Assembly (NCBI GenBank): GCA_028386065.3
Contig: JAKUCV010005653.1
Coordinates: 50,672 to 114,671 of the forward strand
Direction: 5' to 3'
DNA from: Turnera subulata
Taxonomy: Eukaryota; Streptophyta; Magnoliopsida; Malpighiales; Passifloraceae
Length of the DNA stretch: 64,000 nucleotides
This document shows positions 59,450 to 64,000 of this stretch, piece by piece. Under the pieces are notes generated by a model. It did not search any database, was not told the origin of the DNA, and saw only the letters and a list, made by a program, of their open reading frames with translations. The stretch's first letter is position 1. Each line of letters opens with the position of its first letter. A program made the translations under genes and the position numbers.

Positions 59450-61385
59450 ATAAGGAGGGCGTCCAGCTAAAAGACGTAAAAGAAGCACACACTTAGGGAA
59501 AACCCAATGCGGTAACTTTCAGTTTCCTTTACTTTTCTTCTTTGGTTGTTTTTACTTTTCTTTGTGTGTTTTCTTTTGTTTTTAATAATCAGGTATTGCA
59601 ATCGATGGAGGAGGGAATCATCAAGTCAGAAATTTGTCAGGGAAGTTCTTCTGTACCATTTTGATAGTTAACCTCAATTATTTTGCAAAAAGGGTATTTT
59701 GATGCTTACACAGGCTCACCACAGGCTGAGCCTATGTCGAACTCCCGCCTTAATCCGACACCTCCCTCCCTCCCCATCACTACAGCACCATATCATCTAG
59801 TTTAGGATAACTCACCCCTACCCACATAGCTTCATTTTCAGTTTGGGGTACTTTTGTGTTTTCTGTCTTAGACTAGTGCTTTTGTATTTTGGGTTTTAGT
59901 AGTGTATTTTCTTTGCTTGTCTTTGTTTTGGCATTGCACCATGTTTTTGTTTTGTCATTGCAGTGAGGACACTGCAGATTTTCAGTTTGGGGTATTTTAG
60001 GGTGCAATTTTGCCATTTTATGACTTTGTGTATTCTCTGATGTTCGTGCAATGCAATTTCAATTTCTTTCTATTTTTATTTTGTTTCTCTCAATGTGAGT
60101 CTGTCCTTATATTTATGCACTCTCTCTTGTTCCATTCAAATTCTGCTCAAAGACCCTAATCTTATGACTTGTCTTATTTTTTCCAAAACAAGCAGAACAT
60201 GAATAATCAAGCAACTACATTCCATGAACTTTGTCGAAAGAAGGACCCTGTTAAAAAATTTTTCTAAATGAAACAGGCTCAGCCTGTTCTTAGAACAGGC
60301 CCTTACCTTTGTCAAGGCGAAATCTCAAGCAAAGTCTACAAGCAAGGAAAGGATCTAGGCCATCTTTGGCACACCTACAGTCCACACAGAACCACACCCC
60401 TCTCAACGAACCCTTGCAACCCCTTTTGATCCAATCAAGATGGCCCCCATTTCATTCAATTACCCTGCACAGTCCACCCTCAACCATTTGCAGCCATAAG
60501 CAGGGGCCATCAGTGTCTAAAGGCACAAATTCCTTCAAACAGCCTCACCCCGTCGATGAGCCTGTGAGCAAGATTTGATCAAGATTAGAAAAAGAGATGA
60601 CCCATACTCAGCCGGTGTAAAATTCAAAACACCATCAGATGCACGAACGCCATCCTCCCCTTGAAAAAGAAAAAAAAATGAAAAAAACATATGGGAAGAA
60701 AAAAAAGAAAAGAAAAACAAAAATAAAGAAAGGGAGGAAGGGCAAGGGCAACATCTGGAAATTCATACTCCACCAAAGAACACAAATCCAATCCATATGT
60801 TGGAGTCAGTGGTTACATCAAAGAATGGCTGAAGTATTGGGACACAGTTACTGAATAGCATGACACCGTAGAAAATACAAGGTCAAGCAGCCTCTACACT
60901 GTCTCATGCTGTTCATGAACAAAAACAAAAGGGATCGAGTTCACAAGCCATTGACCATTGCGCATTCCAATCACCCTCCTTTGACAGCCCTCACCCAGCC
61001 TCAATACAATACAGATAAAGTCCTAGTGATCCTAGCTTGGTAACTTATGCACATTAGTAGAGACAAGAGATGATGGATCTGCATATGAGGTATTGTTTTT
61101 CACTTTTCATTCTTTAACCAAAACCCTCAATTGACAGAAGGAATGGAGGCCAGTTGCAAAATTATTCCTGTGATTTTTTATGACAAAAAATACTGACAAG
61201 GATTTTGATTAGAATCGAATGCAGTTTTGAAGAAAAATAAGAGGATGCCTGAATTGGGACACCACAAGGAAGAAACCTACTGAAAATCTGATGTATTGAA
61301 ATTGTCTTTACTTCCTTTCAAAATCATGCCTTCTTTTCTCTTCTGTTTGCTTGAGGACAAGCAAAATCTTCAGTTTGGGGTATTT
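59450..61385 (+). other. Athila 3' untranslated region with repeated PPT-like motifs
   Basis: No gene. CAGTTTGGGGTA plus a T-rich run occurs at about 59839, 59981 and 61371, the last directly before the 3' LTR and so the functional polypurine tract. Also present are a copy of the 17-bp palindrome (60272-60288) and an A-rich tract (60660-60735). Confidence 0.6.
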
Positions 61386-63457
61386 TAATGCACATGAAAT
61401 ATGCGTAGTTTTAGGCATGATTTTAGAATTATTTGCTCTCAATTTATCATAACTATATGCCCTATTTTGCATTATTTCACCATTTTCCTTTAAATCACAT
61501 CCCTTACTGCATAATTAGTGATTCCAGGTGCATTTTGAAGGATTTTGGAGATTTTATTGGAGAATTCGAAGAAACAGCCTCTGGCACAACATGAGCCTAT
61601 TTCGAGCCTGTTGTTCATTACAGAATCAGTAAAAGGCCACGAATCCCCCTCCAATCACAAGTTATCCACTAAATATCAACACCTTTGCCTTGATCCACAA
61701 AGCTATCATGCCACCACATCAATTGCAAGAAGAGCTGAATTCAATTAAAGAGAAGAATGGAAAGAAATTGCACACAGCCTCAGGCACAGGCCCAGCACAG
61801 GCTCAGCCTGTGGAATCTGCAGATGACCAAAAATGCAAAATATGAATTTAAAACTCAGCCACTTACAGAGCTTCACCACTTGCAAAGCTTTCAACTCTGC
61901 AATCATAACCTGAACGTTTCAGAAGACTTTAGGCATGGGAAAGAGGGGATAATCATCACACCCAAAGATTATTGCAATTAGAGAACTATTATCCTCCCAC
62001 AAAGTCATCTAAAATCTACAGATCTGAAGAATTCAGCCTTGGCACACCTCCCATGGTGCCTTATCTCGTGGAACATGATGGGCAACTGAAACCCAACTTG
62101 CCCAACACCCATACCTTCCAGCAAGTAGGAGAAGAGAGAAGAAGAGGATCCACGCCTATAAATAAGAAGAAGGAAGAAAGAACTAAACATCAATAACCCA
62201 TCGATCAAACACCCATAAAAATTGCAGTAGTTTTGGAACAAAGGGTTCTTGGGGAAACACGATTTCGCACCCTTTTCTGGGCAGAAATCGTGTTATCCCT
62301 AACCTCCAGATTGTTCCAAACATCATGCTATCCTTTACCCCCATTGTTTCTATAATTCTGAGCATGAATTAAACAACCCCTCTTAGGTTGAAGGGGTGAA
62401 GCATGTTTCTGTTCTTATTGTAATAAATTGCTTATCTTATGTTCTTAACCCATTTTTCTTGTTTTGGTTGTTGCAAACTTGCTCCATGTTTGGGTTCTGG
62501 CTAAACCCTTACATGATGATAGGTAGCTAGGTGAAGGACCGAAAGGAGAAGCCATAGTCACTGGAACCACAGCAACCATCCCTTAGTTTCTAGCTTTTGA
62601 CAGAAGCTAGGAATTAATTGAGGAATTGTCCCCAACACCCGATCTTAATCCCCTTGGTTTGACCGATGCGAAAGCATTAGGATGAGTGAGAATCTTGGGA
62701 GGAACCTGTGAGTGAAAACAAATGGGTTCAGTATAGGTTGAGAGCACCTGCAAGAACTGATCTGTGTAATTGCCTTTGTGTTCTCGATAGGCCCAGCCAC
62801 AGGCGCTCAGCACTGGCTCAGCCTGTTGCGGCACAATCAAGAAGAATGACACCACTTTTAATCTGATTCTTGATTGATTATTGAGTAGCCTATTTTTATT
62901 CTAGTAGCAGCTTGGTGAAGCACTAAAATGAGAAGCCAAGTAAGCTAGACCAACAATAGTAAGCCTTCACTCCTTAGCCGTTCGAAAGAAGATAGGGAGA
63001 GATTGTGGGAAAACATGCCCCAACACCAAACTTCACCTCTAAGTGGACGTCTATTCTAGTGACAGGGGTATACGAAAGCTTAAGGAACTATCAATAAGAA
63101 CGAAAGCCGTTGGTAGTACATTAGGTTGGGAGCCCCTTCAAGGCATCTTATTAAACACAGGCCGTCAAACTGGCTCAGCCTGTTGTGAGGCTGTTGAGAA
63201 ATTTAAAGCATAAAACAGGACATGTGAACCCCGAATGCCTAAGTCTTCACCAAATCTGATCTTTTCTTACTTCAACACTACTGCTGCTTTTATTTTATTG
63301 CTCTGTTTATATTTCAACTAGCATTTACTCAACTCCACTTCTATTTGTTTATCTTAGCCTAATTTGGCTAATTGATAGTAACAGGCTCAACCTAGTCCCT
63401 GTGGATACGACCTTGATAGTACTACAACAACCCTGTGCACTTACAGGAGCCCTATCA
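61386..63457 (+). repeat. Athila 3' LTR
   Basis: Starts TAATGCACATG (TG mutated to TA) after the polypurine tract and ends CCCTATCA, 2072 bp. It matches 46673-48725 throughout. It holds a complete palindrome CACAGGCTCAGCCTGTG at 61796-61812, of which the 5' LTR has lost one arm. Confidence 0.8.
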
Positions 63458-64000
63458 GCATCACATTCCCCTACATCTCTCATCGGGAGGGTTCCACTTC
63501 GTGGTTTAACTCTCTTCTCTCGTCACTTGGTTTACGGGAATTGGGTTCCTATTTTTCACTCACGGTTGACTTATCCTGGGTTTTCTTAGGGCTTATCCTC
63601 ATCTTACGGTTTGTGGATGCTGGGACCCGGATTCTGGTCTACCCTCATATCTTACTGGTTCGGGGTGGTCTGTGTCATGTGCCCCTCTGCCATCATTCTG
63701 GACTCCCTAGTAGGTTGTCTATCCCTCATGTGCTTTCAGGTTCTCTAGTGTGTTTGGAGGAAGTTGGGTGTGTCGTGCCCCTTGAGACATACAAACCAAA
63801 AGTGGGGGTGTGGTGCCCCTAACATCTCGTCATGGTTTTAGAGATGAGGTTCTGGCGAGCCCTTAGTACAAGCTTTTCAAAGCCAATGGGAACCGTGCTC
63901 TTAATTTTAGATTTTCAGAGAATCGAGATAATGAATATCAAAAATGATTAATTCAAACAACATATCACATTACTCGGGACTCAAAAATATGCATACAGGG
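63458..64000. other. Continuation of the Ogre-like 3' region
   Basis: Begins with the second copy of the Athila target duplication and should continue the sequence interrupted at 46672. No domain is recognised; the frames at 63401-63822 are not supported as genes. Confidence 0.35.

Larger units (their letters stand above)
46673..63457 (+). mobile_element. Non-autonomous Athila-type element, interrupted
   Basis: LTRs at 46673-48725 and 61386-63457; target duplication GCATC at 46668-46672 and 63458-63462. Primer region TTTTTGGCGCTGTTGTCGGGG follows the 5' LTR, as in Athila. It carries gag, protease, and directly after protease a short linker and the C-terminal integrase domain; reverse transcriptase, RNase H and the integrase core are missing. 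A 7.95-kb element sits in protease. The LTRs are similar, with scattered substitutions and small indels, so insertion was fairly recent. Confidence 0.85.

Overview
This is plant nuclear DNA. It holds one intact single-copy gene and a dense, layered stack of LTR retrotransposons, solo LTRs, one LINE and one SINE. The gene (23843-28751, + strand, 13 exons, 574 aa when spliced) encodes a chloroplast circularly permuted GTPase of the YqeH/BPG2 type. The retroelement families (Tat/Ogre, Athila, Ty1/Copia, long-LTR Ty3/Gypsy derivatives, a plant L1 LINE, a tRNA-derived SINE) point to an angiosperm. The Ogre-like copies make a eudicot more likely, but the species cannot be named from this window.

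Layout. 1-4563: 3' part and 3' LTR of a Gypsy element (+). 4564-7940: Tat/Ogre-like element (-): gag remnant, 5' leader, primer-binding site and LTR. 7950-8671: Copia gag fragment (+). 8672-9993 and 21709 to about 23700: one Ty1/Copia element (-), split in its protease/integrase region by a non-autonomous long-LTR Gypsy element (9994-21708). That intruder carries two solo LTRs in its right LTR (16598-18787 and 19826-20783). All three insertions have recognisable 5-bp target duplications, and removing each restores the interrupted sequence. 23843-28751: the GTPase gene. 29000-31800: decayed Tat-type gag/protease (+). 31860-33420: Ogre LTR fragment, then the 3' LTR and PPT of another Copia element (-). 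33420-39458: broken LINE (+) with a SINE in ORF1. 39890-43375: solo LTR. 43700-46672: second Ogre-like locus (-), with an LTR that has a PBS on one side and a PPT on the other, then a dense hairpin array. 46673-63457: non-autonomous Athila element (+), interrupted in its protease by a 7.95-kb long-LTR element (50911-58862). 63458-64000: continuation of the Ogre-like 3' region.

The most striking signal belongs to no standard feature class. Several different retroelement families carry arrays of short hairpins in which the loop is constant while the stems change from repeat to repeat yet stay self-complementary. Examples are ATCATCTCA loops with stems CTCGGGA/TCCCGAG, CTTGGGA/TCCCAAG and GATAGA/TCTATC in the Ogre-like 3' region; GGGAT/ATCCC, AAGCAT/ATGCTT and CAGGAT/ATCCTG stems in one LTR family; GGGTT/AACCC, GGCAT/ATGCC and CGGATAT/ATATCCG in a related solo LTR; TGGGC-CTAAA-GCCCA in a further LTR; and a dispersed 17-bp palindrome in the Athila element. 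Compensated stem change suggests selection on a folded nucleic acid, or a copying process that makes and preserves palindromes.
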